A DNA stretch of 64,000 bases from Hofstenia miamia (lineage: Eukaryota > Xenacoelomorpha > Acoela > Hofsteniidae): positions 243,389 through 307,388 of the forward strand of contig CABFPE010000499.1 in assembly GCA_900660155.1 (NCBI GenBank), read 5' to 3'. Positions 45,944 to 57,032 of this stretch are shown here, in pieces (position 1 is the stretch's first letter; the number at the start of each line of letters is the position of its first letter). A program made the translations under genes and the position numbers. Below the pieces are notes generated by a model, which saw only the letters and a list, made by a program, of their open reading frames with translations, was not told the DNA's origin and searched no databases.

Positions 45944-46998
45944 GTGTACTACAGCTGCTGTCTCTAAGAGAATTGAAATACATTCTCTCCAAAATTAAAA
46001 GGCTTTCACCATTTGTTAAGCTCAGTCAAAATTTTTTCTGCTTGCAACAATTTCGCATCAATCCTCCTCCTTGACATACTTGATCCGACTACTTCCTCCG
46101 CCATAAAAGTCCCATATCATTTTGGGAAATTTCGCACAAATGCCATCAGTCCACGACACACCATCATAGGTCTCAACTCCGATCAGTACCGTTACCAAAG
46201 AGGAATTGGTGGAGTTTAAGATGCAGTCAATGGAACGGAAATGTAATTTATTTTCTAAAAGAAGTCGTTATTGTGAGTCTACATTAGAAATGTTTCATCA
46301 AACGACAGTAAACTTCCTAAACAAAAAAAACAAAAAAATTGCTACATAAATGACAAAACAAAGCAAGAAAGTCAACAAAAAACGTTTTATAGGCTAATTC
46401 CAATAGTTGGTGTGTATTCAGTGGCAACCAAATCAAAGACTTTATTTTCAATGTTAGAATTGTCAAACATTCTAATAGGTTGAAGCTATAGTTTGAATTT
46501 CGAAAAAATTTCGAAATATTAAGTGAAGTGTGTTGTGGAATAGAATAGAAGCAAGGATGAAATCCAACCAAATAATTTTCATTATTTCTGTAACCGAACC
46601 GAGTGATCTTTGCAGTAGTCAGGGCGATTTTGTTGCTTAGATGCATAATATTTTACTCCAGAAAAAAGTGACACAGCTAAATCTGAATTCATTAGTCATT
46701 AAATGTATGATAGTGGAAATTTTTTTTAATTAATTCACAAAAAGTATTTAGGAAAAATATATCATCTGCGTTCATATCAATTGAATAAATAAAATATATG
46801 AGTAGCATACTACTAAAACTATTTTATTTATAATTAAGAACAATAATTGTATGCCTATATTTTTTGGTTTATGACCCATTTGTAGTTAGCAAATCATAGA
46901 TAATTATAACAATAGCATAACCTATGTGTTCATAGCGCTTTGAAGTTAAAGAATATAATATGTACGGATTAAGTATAATGCAATATAAATTGCCATAT
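45944..46998. other. intergenic, possible retroelement remnant
   Basis: 45944-46220 is pyrimidine-rich and resembles the style of the region at 50.2-51.2 kb. A 109-codon minus ORF (46317-46646) is hydrophobic with no motif. Nothing firm. Confidence 0.35.
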
Positions 46999-47069
46999 TG
47001 ATTCGGTGAGATTTGAACTCACAACTGCTGTACATATGTACAGTTGTGTTAATCTTACACTACGAATAA
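46999..47069 (-). tRNA. tRNA-like sequence, probably a pseudogene or SINE head
   Basis: On the minus strand the ends TTATTCG and CGAATCA can pair at 6 of 7 positions. A D-arm-like GTGT...ACAC and a perfect T arm, GTGAG-TTCAAAT-CTCAC, are present, giving pol III A-box and B-box-like words. The anticodon arm is CTGTA-CATATG-TACAG, with a six-base loop instead of seven, and the D loop lacks GG. These defects argue against a working tRNA. A tRNA-derived SINE head or an old tRNA pseudogene is more likely. Confidence 0.45.
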
Positions 47070-47703
47070 GGATCAAGAAATAATTTCAGATAGTATCCTG
47101 CTGGAATAAAACAAAATTTTAAAATTTGCAATCATGAAATTTGCCTTTTGTTTTTAATCATTAAAGTCAACTATAATATAAAAAAATATATTTTTAAAAT
47201 TCGCCTAAAACATAGAAACGTTTTCGATAAAATCATGCTGCAGACGAAATGCCCTTAAACTTCATTGTAATAAAAAGAAAAATATACTACCACTGAGTTC
47301 GACAAAGCATATCTTTAGAATGAACCTTCCAAAATAATTTTCACTGCATTACTTAAAACAATATTTCAAACCAAAAAAACAATTTTAGTAAATTGCAAAG
47401 CACTGGAAAAATTACAACATTGAATACATTGTCAAAATAAAAATCCTCCACCTTTGTTATACCAGACTTTGTCTATTAGAAAAATAAAACACTTTTCTTA
47501 GGCTTACCAGGAATGGAGAAAAAGGCTTTTGCTTATCAAAATTCTTAAATTGCTGCTTTATTTGACAAAATCCAATCTCGTTGAAGCTTCATCTCAAATT
47601 TTGCAAATTTCGGCTGCCTGTGCAGTCAATTGGTGAGAAGGTAGGTTTTTCATTTCACCAAAAAATTTCTTCTAACTCATTGCTGGCTGAAATGGGAAAA
47701 TTC
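47070..47703. other. AT-rich, probable 3' side of the MULE relic
   Basis: No gene seen. It may hold the transposon end of the MULE copy that begins at 47704, but no inverted repeat was identified. Confidence 0.35.
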
Positions 47704-49656
47704 TCAAAAATAAAATGCATCATCAACATTGCCCTGGGGCGTTTCTAAAGGAAGATCTTCACCTACATTTGTGCTAAACATAACTGCATGGAGATTTACA
47801 CAGACTGAAGTACATTTTTCTGAACAGGTGCAAAGAAAATCATGTATACTATCATACTTTGTATAAATAGTATCTTCTCTTGCAATCAAATTTATGGGGA
47901 TGGTATACCCTTCTTTCTTCATTATAGAAATTTTCTCAAGTGACACAATAAAATTACTTATGGAACTAAGCTTACTCTTTGAAATGCGATGATTTTTGCG
48001 ATTAGAAGTAATATCAGTTGTTACTTTCCCTAAGTAAAGTTTCAAAAGAGCACCTCTACGTTTACTGTCAGACAAATTAATTAAAACTTGAATTGGTGCA
48101 TAGAGTCTTTTTAATTTAATACCACAAGACAAAATTCTTTTGATTTAAAAATTTCCAAACACAATCTTAGCAATTTGTGATTTTAGTTTTGATATTAGTC
48201 CATCCTGAACATACTCAAAATCTCTAATTGAAGCAACATCTCGGAGAGCTCTACATTCCTGCAAAACATTTTTTTTAATTCAGTTGAACCTTGAATTTTT
48301 GAAAAATTTCTTATCCATGATCTGTTAACATGCCATGCACATAATAATCGATGCTTAGGATGTGCCATAATCTGAATCCAAGCATTAAAATATGATTCAT
48401 CATCATCTGTCAAAAAACACATTGCAGAAGACAGTACCAGTTGCATCTCTCATCACCTTGAAGAATACAATTAAAATATTAGTATTTACGAATGAAGATA
48501 ACAAAAAGGCAACAGGAAAGCCTTCACCATAATTGTCGACTACAAGAACTATAGTGAGCTGAAAATCATATGGATTTATCTGATGGGTGCTGTCCATATG
48601 GATAATGTCATCTGTACATTTTTTATAACATTTTTTGTAATTTTTATGACTCAGTCATTAATACTAGAACAAAATCGTTCTCCTTCAATGAACGGAAACA
48701 CTCGTCTTGAAACTTAGTAAACATGCCAACATTTAACAGAGAAACAATCATTTTTAGAACCATGAGTAAGGCCGAACTGCTTACGGGTATTCCTAAGTTC
48801 ATAAGTCCGTAGAATGTCCATTCTTGCCGAATGTTTAATTGAAACTCATTTATATTAATTAGACAATGATTCCTGATTTGAATGCATTTGCAAGAATTTA
48901 GAGATCTCCTGCCTTTCATCTTTGCGAAGATGACAATGCTGCATATTTATTAACTTCATGCCTTATAGAAAGCAAGCAAAATCGCTATTGTATTACCTAT
49001 AAACCAGGAATATCAATTCCAAACAAAACGTTGATACCAATATAAATTACTATACTGATAGAAAATTTAAAAAATAATAGTAGCATATAGGAGCGATTTA
49101 CAAAGAAACTTTCCATGCTTAGCATGTATTATTCTTTTTATAAAACACTAGAATATCACTTAAAATATCAAAAAACCATACCACTTATTTCAACATCTGT
49201 AACTAATGTAACTGGATAATACGATCCACACTTAGCTGTACCTCGAGGAATTGGATTCTTTATATTCGCAACAGCACCTAGTTCCCAGAACGATAAACAA
49301 AATGTTTTGAACTATCTTTCGTTTATTTGAATTATTGAACAAATCGACTACATGTAGCATTTTCTAATTCCACTCGCCATTCACAAAAATCTAACAAACA
49401 GAATAAAGTAACTTAATGTAACTAAACATTGATATGATGAAAAATTTTTTCAATAATACAGGTATATTTTCGTAGTACTGCAAAATTTGAAAAATACTTT
49501 GTCTAAATTTGGAAAGGGCTTAGAACAAACTAAACAAAAAATTAATGATTGAATTATAATTTCTACAAACCCAAACACAATGTTTCTATACTTCTTATTC
49601 TTAGGAACCTCAGGATGATTCTTTTGCAAATGCGCGTTAAGAGTCCGCTTGCTATT
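47704..49656 (-). pseudogene. MULE-type transposase gene, broken, possibly intron-bearing
   Basis: The minus strand gives, in order: a C2H2-finger tail SKRTLNAHLQKNHPEVPKNK (49590-49656); GTAKCGSYYPVTLV (about 49200-49250); GRRSLNSCKCIQIRNHC and EWTFYGLMNLGIPVS (48640-48919); MDSTHQINPYDFQLTIVLVV then GEGFPVAFLLS (48500-48597), containing the first catalytic Asp; and TDDDESYFNAWIQIM with HRLLCAWHVNRSW (48290-48410), the MULE core. It ends with a SWIM-like CTCSEKCTSVC...HAV (47780-47830). The blocks match the family order of zinc finger, MULE domain, SWIM. Frame breaks near 48620, 48420 and 48160, and the spaces between the finger, second block and core, imply decay or introns. Confidence 0.85.
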
Positions 49657-50200
49657 GTAAAAAATTCATATTCGAAATGAGTACAACGAAGTTTCTAAAA
49701 TGTATATATTATGAAAGTTCTTTGAGAAAAATACATAATAACAACTAAACATATGTAACGATAGATATGTCAAGTTAAATGTACTTTTAATAAATATAAA
49801 AATCACTCAGTTCTGAATTTTTAACTAAAATAAAACTTCATGAGACAGTATAGGCATATACATGTAATTTATGTAAATTTATTCAAGAATGTAAGGTAAA
49901 TGCAACTATTAGGGAAAAGTTAAATTGTTGAAAAATTCATAAAATATCAGAATCACTTATAATATGCGCGTAAATTAATTAATTTAACAATAATATCAAT
50001 AAATTAATAATTAATGATTTTACTTTACCAAAACCGTCTTACATTATAGGATGAAGTTTTTAAAATTAAAAACATTCATAAAACTTGAATAAAACTTGTG
50101 ATATAATAGTTTCGCTAATCTATATTATATGATTGCCCCAAATGTTAATTATTATTATATCTCTACGCAACAAATTCGCCATTGACTCCCCTACAAAGAT
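49657..50200. other. AT-rich DNA, nothing recognised
   Basis: No gene or repeat supported. Confidence 0.4.
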
Positions 50201-50242
50201 AACTCGGTTATTTCTGTAATGGCTTCCTTTCTACCTTAAAAC

Positions 50243-50262
50243 TGGTGACGCCCCTGAATCCG
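50243..50262 (-). mobile_element. hAT-type end-like fragment
   Basis: On the minus strand TAAGCGGATTCAGGGGCGTC resembles the GGCGGATCCAGGGGCG ends seen on many animal hAT-like elements, and the element at 63.1 kb has the related GGTGGATCCAAG. No opposite end was located. Confidence 0.3.
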
Positions 50263-50399
50263 CTTAGAAAACATGTAAAGTTCTTGCTCCCACATCCTTT
50301 TCCATAGATCAAGATTCTACCAATTGCCAGATTTCTTTCAAAACTATATGTCCATGAACGTCTTTTGTTGAAACTTTACTGGAAATTGCCCCAGCACAG

Positions 50400-51060
50400 A
50401 CTCTTAAATAATGATTTATATATTAGTAATACTAAGCTCTTCTACAAATCCAAAGCTGTAGATCGCTACTTCTTCAAGATTCTCGCTCCAACTCCTTACT
50501 GTCTATTTCTCTTAACACATGTTACATTATTGTGGTAAATGCTCAAATCTTTTATCCATTCACAGATGTCTTGAATTCTGTGACTCTCTCTTTCTTTGCC
50601 TCAGACCTCTTTTGTCTTTATATCCGAAACTTGGTTTGAGTTTTCTCTTCTATTCACAACGTGCTAGCATTCTCATTGCTTCTTCTCTCAATCTGCGTTT
50701 TATTACCATGTCTTTTCCAGAGGATCTTATCTTCTGATATTTCACAACTCTCATTCTTACTGCATCTCTATCTCCAATCTGAAGTTCATGTTTCAATGCA
50801 TATCTTCAATTACTTTGAATAATATTTCCACCTTTACTTCTCCCGTTTTTTTATTCTTAACATACTTTGGTTGTTCTTGAACTCCACTAATCCTTATGAA
50901 AATACGTTTCTTGATCTTCTTGCTCAATTTTCTCCTGAACCAATTGTCACTATCCCTCAAAATTTACTGGCAACCTTTTTGATCCTATTTTCATCTTTAA
51001 ACATGACACCATTAGTATTATATCCTCTACTTCCTATTCAAGTAATTTCATTACTAATAA
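50400..51060 (+). pseudogene. non-LTR endonuclease-like relic
   Basis: The pyrimidine-rich plus strand yields VFISETWFEFSLLF in one frame (about 50608-50650), like the ETWL motif of LINE endonucleases. Around 50925-51010 PIVTIPQNLLATFLILFSSL resembles the region preceding the DLIFSS segment. Frames break repeatedly. It lies on the same strand and upstream of the RT relic at 52.6 kb and could be its 5' part, separated by about 1.5 kb of other sequence. Confidence 0.4.
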
Positions 51061-52619
51061 TAATAATAATTTTCTAAGTGCACAATTTCTTAGTCTAACT
51101 TGTGCTACACAAACCCTCATCAAACGATTTAAGCTTATTCTATCTCTTTTTTTAATACTGACTTTTCCCCTCCAACATTATCTTCCCTACCCTAGACCTT
51201 GGTTCCTCTTTTAATGTATTCTCAACTTTTGCTCTTTAGCGGATTTACCATCATAATTCGAGAATTCTTTCCTGGAATAAATATAATATTCGTTAAAATT
51301 TCGATAAAATTAATATCTTCTGCCTTGAATGGATTTTGGAAGGAAAAGGGGTCTTAATTTACTGGAGATGTGTTCAAGATTCTCAGTGCCATTATTTCCT
51401 GTGCTACACCTGTGCGACTGTTGCTTTGTTGGCATTCTATGTAGGTGGCTAAAAAATGCTTGTTAAGATTGCTATTTGATATTTTATTTTCGGGTTTGGT
51501 TTGATTTTGGATATTTTATGATTTTCTAAAATGAGTGACGTCATTATATATGATCTTATTCCATTCATCTTCTTTCTTCGTTTCATTATTATATCCATAT
51601 ATTGTAGCTAAGGATTAAATCAATTTAGATATATTATTTAAGGTTCATATCCAAAATCTTGTTATTACCGCTTCATGTAATCATAGAGTGCTGATATAAA
51701 AATACATTGATAGGGAATAATATTAAAATATACATTATTGTTTAATTCTGAAGCCGTCTCTCAACAATTTTCCAAAAGTCTTTTAGGGGGATTGGATCAC
51801 CCGTCTGGATCCGGGACTGCATTATGCAAATTTCAAAAAGTTTAAATTCAAATGTACTATGATATACAACATACAAATCTCCAACTAAATATTCAATAGA
51901 AACATACAATTGAAATTCAAATTCAAATAATATATAAAAGAACTTACAAAGAAATATTTACAAACGAAAAAAATAAAGTATAGGCGGCCTTGGTGCATAT
52001 TAAGTTTAGTTTACAGTTTCCTTATTAGTATTTTTAGAAAGGAATTTTTTGTGACGCAAATAGCAGTAATCCTTATTAGAGTCACGTGGGCCAGTGCGTT
52101 TTTGTTCATGATCAACATCACGCAGACCACAAACCGGACCAGAACCACGAATCACGGTACTAAGCAAGGGAAAAAAATAGATGTATGGGACGTCTTGAAA
52201 GTTTTCACTTTTCATCATCTAATTTGCAGATGTGTTGAACAAACACCTAAAAATTTTGTGTAGAGGAGTAAATAATAGTCTTTCATATTCTTCATTTTCA
52301 GTTGGCAATGATTCAAAAAATTTCATAGCAATTTAATATATACTTAATTATTGTTTGATCGGGAATTAATAGACAACCACAAGAAAGTTCGTGAATGAAA
52401 TCTGCATTTTTAATCATATCATTTGAGCCTTTAAAATCAGCTAATTGAAATTTTGCTATAATAAATCCAGCAACGTACACGATGGAATAACTTAACCAAT
52501 TGTTGTCAAAATCGCAAATAGTTCTGTCTTCGATAATACTGTTATCAGGGTTTTAAAGTCTAATAGAAGTGAAGTTCTGAAATATGCTGAGAAAACTCAA
52601 TATGCATACCAATAAAACA
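51061..52619. other. intergenic, nothing firm
   Basis: A GC-richer patch at 51783-51822 (GATTGGATCACCCGTCTGGA) may be a transposon end. Opposite-strand 70-codon ORFs at 52006-52263 shadow each other and have no motif. Confidence 0.35.
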
Positions 52620-53800
52620 CATCTTGTACTCTAACTTTAATCCACATGTTAGACTATGTAACTAGACTGTTAGATGCAAACAATGCTGAAGCAGTATTTA
52701 TGTAGTTCTTTGATTATAGTAAAGCATTTCATAGGGTATCCTAAACTAAATTGCTTCATCATCTCAATGATCTAAATTTTTAGGTTGGTTTTATCAAATG
52801 ACTAAAAACTATTTATACTATAGCAAATTTCGTGTACGACTTGGTAACGAATTTAGTCTGTCCAATGATATAAACTGTGGTATACATCAAGGTTCTTCTA
52901 TTGGACCACTTTTGTTTATATTTATCACAATGTCTTTTCTTCCAATTTTTAACTTGAACCTCTTTGTTAAATTAACTGATGATTTAACAGCCATTATATC
53001 AGCCAAAAATGGAATATACATTTCTGAAGAAAATATTATTGCTAAAATCTCTAAAACTGAAATTGTTAAATTCCAAACAAATAATGTGGCGAAAGAAATT
53101 CTCGTTTTAAAAACTATGAACTTGCTGTAGGTGAATGTCATAAAATTCTTGGAGTTATCATCTCTGGTAACTTATCTTTTGAGTAACATATATGATATAA
53201 ATAGCTTAGTGAGAAGAGCTAGTCAACGACTTTATTGTACTCGTATACTTAAGCCCCTTGCTACCACTGCTGAGCTAACAATAATAATTGCCTTATTTAA
53301 TTATGCATGTCCAGTGTTTGCTTCTTTACCAGACTTCTTCGATCATTAACTTTAAATGACTATGAATCACGGTTGGAAAATCATGTTTGGCTCATCATCT
53401 TCATCTACCTATGTCATCCAGATCTTATGGTAAATCATTTGTTATCTTTATCTCTCTCTCTATGAAACTAGCATTTTTGTTTATCTGATGTAGTTCAAGA
53501 CTTGCTAAGATATGAAAAAAAAATATTTACCAAGATCTCTAAATAAAAAACATATAAAGAAAGTTTACGAAAATTTCACAGAAACAATTTAATGAATCAA
53601 CTAGAAAATGTCGATATCTTCCTCCTAATCAAACCCAACAAGAATATCATTTTATTGCAAGAAAAAAGTAATAATAAGAACGCAAAATGCGCAGTTACAA
53701 AGGTGGGAACCACAATTGCTTAAAAAATTCAAAGATGTAAATGAGCTTGAATTTCCAAGCTCAGCCCAAGCCGACAAAAATTAAGACCAGAAGATTTTAA
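52620..53800 (+). pseudogene. non-LTR reverse transcriptase relic
   Basis: Frames from 52640 give LLDANNAEAVFM, then FDYSKAFHRVS (the catalytic Asp block), SLSNDINCGIHQGSSIGPLL (52854-52913) and KLTDDLTAIISAKN (the YADD position reads LTDD). KILVLKTMNLL and SQRLYCTRILKPL then NYACPVFASLP (to 53349) follow. These are the RT blocks and the post-RT helix of CR1/R1-like elements in proper order. Several in-frame stops (for example near 52699 and 52742) and a stop before position 53130 mark it as dead. The tail after 53350 is eroded coding sequence of the same kind. Confidence 0.8.
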
Positions 53801-54925
53801 AAGAATGAGAACTAGCCAGTCAACTTCATTCATGATTCCACATTCTTACATGAAAATATTAACACACACATTTCAGTTAGTTAAATTGTAGTAAAGAGTA
53901 AACCAGCGGAGGCAGGTAAATCTCCACTGACGACATAGAAGAACAGAATGTAGGCAGCAGAGCATTATTTGGTTTAGTAAAGAATTTGGTAAAATCTTTG
54001 TCGTTACTTTGACTTTTTAAGTTAATGAAATAGATTGAGGAAAATATCTTAAAACTGCTATTTTTGCATATTGTAGAATCACATTAATTAAACTTGTAAA
54101 ACACAGTTTTGGTCAAATGTGCTTAATATTGTGTCAATATAGTTTCAATGCTTTCGTATTATACTAAAAAATATTTTGCATTTTACCATATGTTTATAAT
54201 AGAGAATAATATTTGTCTAGAACAGTTTATTATGCAAATTAAATAAGCATTATTGGAGTAAATTATAAGTATTTTGTCGTCTCATTACTTTCCAATTTTC
54301 TATGAATTTCAAGTTTGAAAGCTTAATCAAAATTCATTGATTTTTCTATTTTGAAGACCTCCAATTTCTAATTTCTTTCTTTTAGTTGCCTTTGATTTTT
54401 GCCTGAAAATTTTTTTGAAGAATATTGATTAAAAAATAAACAAAAGAAGCAAAATATGTCAGCAAAATAATTTGTGTTACATTTGTGCCAAGTACATTTC
54501 AGTTAAAGAAGATACTTTGCAGAAGAATTGAATCTACAATACTGCAAAAAACGTATATCATTCTTTTCCTCATCTTGGAACTTGTTTCTACCAGCTTATC
54601 TGTGTAATGGCCTTCTGAAAAATCCTTGCAGATATAGAATTGATATATCATTCAAATTTTTAATCTATACACCGGAAAATTGAACTCCAGCAAACAATCA
54701 GTAAATTGAAGAATACTATTTTGCACCACTCAAAAACTAAAAGGCAAGATTCAAGTACATCATTTTGATTGTAAATATTTAAAACTGCAATTAGGAGACT
54801 CCAAAGATATCGATGAAAGATTCAGAGTCTAGATATGGAATTGGTTGCTCTGTTGGAACAATGCCCACATAGCTATTAAGTTATTAAAACGAATAAATGA
54901 AAATAATAAATACAATTTCATTATA

Positions 54926-54931
<6 letters not shown>
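53801..54931. other. AT-rich DNA, nothing recognised
   Basis: No gene, RNA or repeat supported. Confidence 0.45.
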
Positions 54932-54960
<29 letters not shown>

Positions 54961-54961
<1 letters not shown>

Positions 54962-54989
54962 ACCGGTTTCGATTTAAAATCTTTATCAA
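54961..54989 (-). ncRNA. eroded hammerhead-like core
   Basis: The minus strand reads TTGATAA (for CTGATGA), A, then the perfect stem II hairpin GATTT-T-AAATC, then GAAACCGGTTG. GAAA followed by the self-complementary ACCGGT and a GUU triplet is a hammerhead-type arrangement with minimal stem III. Two core bases of the CUGAUGA box are changed, so this copy should be inactive. It aligns with the copy at 17261-17291. Confidence 0.5.
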
Positions 54990-55080
54990 ACAAACTTGGA
55001 AGGAAAATTATTTACAATTAACTACACCTAAATGATACATATATTGCATGCACTAAAAAATATTTTAACAAACAATGATC

Positions 55081-55358
55081 CTTTAGCAAACTTGCTGTCT
55101 TCTTCATTTGTTTACAAATACACTTGTGAGGATTGTCAATAATCTTACATCGGAAAGACACGCAGACATTTTGCTACAAAAATTTATGAACATCTATCAG
55201 GACATGTAATCTCAGAAATTCACCAACATCAACATCGAATTAAGTAAGAAAATTTTGAAATATTACTTAAAACTAATTATCCATTAATTGCAGAATCATT
55301 ATACATCAAAAAGAAATCAAATCAAATTTAATGAACAAACAATAAAATTATTATGACT
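55081..55358 (+). pseudogene. Penelope-like GIY-YIG endonuclease domain, broken
   Basis: The frame reads SSSFVYKYTCEDCQ, stop, SYIGKTRRHFATKIYEHLSG, then ENFEILLKTNYPLIAESLYI. The YxYxCxxC zinc-binding entry, the YIGKT core, the Arg-rich helix, and the AES segment with the catalytic Glu are all hallmarks of the Penelope-like endonuclease. One stop interrupts the GIY part and another lies before ENFE, so it is dead. The RT is absent, so this is a 5'-truncated copy. Confidence 0.85.
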
Positions 55359-55397
55359 TCAATATTTTTTAGTGCATGCAATATATGTATCATTTAN

Positions 55398-55428
<31 letters not shown>

Positions 55429-55431
<3 letters not shown>

Positions 55432-56170
55432 AATATACCCGTATTGAGGGAGGGCATTGAACACCCAAATAAATATGATTGCACCAAAACATAAGTCAAA
55501 TAAAATTCCTCTGCTAATGCCCCAGTGGTAAATTTTCTTAAATTTAATATATTTTTTTCAAAAATATTGATGTAAGTAAGATAAGGGCCCAGTTATTATA
55601 TTGCTAAATTGGCATATTTTTGCAATTATGGGGGTGAGGCGGGATGAGATAGCGCAAAATTACCCGCAAAGCTATGATTAAAAATTACTAATAAATATAA
55701 TTTTAAAGAAAGCATCATAATATATTTAGAATGAATAACTCGTTTTTACATTGAAAAGTGCTTTATTTTATTTCTATCTTAATTAGCTTGCAACTGCCCG
55801 CCTTTTCCATATCGTTTTAGGCTGTTTCTGAAAAAGTCTTTGAATTCATTCCCATTTATAATCAATGTTTAAATTTCCAATTAAACTCAAAGAATGCTGG
55901 AATTTATTTCTTTAAATGACTGTTTTTGTAAGTCTCCTTTTTTACTAATCATCTCAATTAGCAGAAACCGGCATGGAATACTTGCACAACGCAAATGTAC
56001 TGCTATGAACTAAATAATTCTATTAATCACTGAATAAACAGACAGCTGTTCACAAATCGCATTAGCCAAAGCTAGCAATTTTTTACAATGCACTTTCTGC
56101 GAACAATTATATAAATCCCTTCCCATCTAGATAGTGTCTAATTAATTAATAATGCTGACCAACGGCGTCT
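55429..56170. other. intergenic upstream of a promoter-like region
   Basis: A short GC-richer stretch (55629-55673) contains GGGGTGAGGCGGGATGAGAT. No gene seen. Confidence 0.4.
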
Positions 56171-56215
56171 GATTGGCTCATCAAGTTTAACTATTTGTCG
56201 TCGCCATCTTGCAAC
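56171..56215 (+). promoter_or_regulatory. CCAAT plus YY1-like promoter region
   Basis: An inverted CCAAT box (GATTGGCTCATC, 56171-56182) lies about 20 bases before GTCGCCATCTTGCAA (56199-56213), which contains the YY1 core GCCATCTTG. In TATA-less animal promoters this YY1 word usually lies just downstream of the start site. The area is GC-richer than its surroundings. The orientation suggests a transcript running to the right. This is inference from motifs only. Confidence 0.4.
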
Positions 56216-56384
56216 TAATTATTTATTTCTTGCATCATTTACAAGCCCGTTACACTGTTTGGATCGATCTAGTTCGTTTTCGCGCTTTACTGGGGTTTGT
56301 TAAGACATGCCAGTTCATTTGTTTTGTTCAAAACTTTGATATGTTCTTATTTAACAAACTGACTAAATGTTCATGCTTTTGCAG

Positions 56385-56443
56385 GCGGAGTTTTCTATTT
56401 ATTGTTGGATTATTCACAATAGTTGGAGGAATTCCAGAGTGCG
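56385..56443 (+). other. possible 59-bp coding exon
   Basis: An acceptor with a pyrimidine-rich tract (TCATGCTTTTGCAG) and a strong donor (GCG/GTGAGT) bracket 59 bases. One phase encodes RSFLFIVGLFTIVGGIPEC, which looks like part of a signal peptide or membrane segment; another phase is also open. It lies about 180 bases after the promoter-like motif, so the two may be one gene whose first exon I cannot delimit. Further exons were not identified. Confidence 0.35.
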
Positions 56444-56449
56444 GTGAGT

Positions 56450-57029
56450 TTTGTTTGTATTAATTCTCTCGAATAGAGTCGTAAAAGGCAGTGTATGCAA
56501 ACTAAATGCAATGTTCTTGTTAAGAAAATGCGGTGTTGGCAAACGCAGTCCATTTATATATTTTATTTGTTGAAACGTGAAAGTAGCAATGGTGGGTAAC
56601 AGGGTAGCTACTACGTTTATTTACTTTGTTAACCCCAGTATAAAAATGTTTACTAAATTTAAAAGAAGTAATCAAAAAATGCTTCCCCTATTAATGGAAA
56701 TGGTAAAGTTAGAAAAACTATCTAACACTGCATCCTCCAATCTGAAGTTTCCATATATAGTACACACTTAGCTGGGGAAACCACGCTGTTTAATGCATGT
56801 TTGATTTTTCGGGTGTAATCAATAATTACCTCTCTTCAAATCGATTGGATATTATCATAATTATTTATTTTTAATCTCTACTTTAAAACCGTACTAAATT
56901 CAATTCCTCGGAGCTAGCACCTGTCCATTTATTTTGACCTTAGTTTTTGTATTTTATTTATTCTGCTAAAGGTTGCGAAATTTGATTAACAATGGTTTTG
57001 AAAAAAACATTTTTATTCTTTAGCCCTCA
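56450..57029. other. unannotated, possibly intronic
   Basis: No exon with convincing splice sites. A 64-codon ORF (56577-56771) has no motif. Confidence 0.35.
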
Positions 57030-57032
57030 TAG

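Larger units (their letters stand above)
54932..55428 (+). mobile_element. Penelope-like element 3' fragment with inverted terminus
   Basis: From left to right: TA array (54932-54959), hammerhead-like core on the minus strand (54961-54989), inverted-repeat arm (55029-55064), GIY-YIG coding relic (plus), inverted-repeat arm (55361-55396), N (55397), and TA array (55398-55428). The arms are 36 bp and perfectly complementary (TAAATGATACATATATTGCA... on the left). The left part reads as the element's own 3' terminus in inverse orientation, a layout known for Penelope-like insertions. The N after the right arm probably hides a collapsed continuation. Confidence 0.75.

Noticed and set aside
56209..56463. 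A continuous 84-codon frame through the promoter-like region as one protein
   Set aside because: It has no ATG at its start and runs through a likely intron acceptor and donor. A spliced exon explains the 3' part better.
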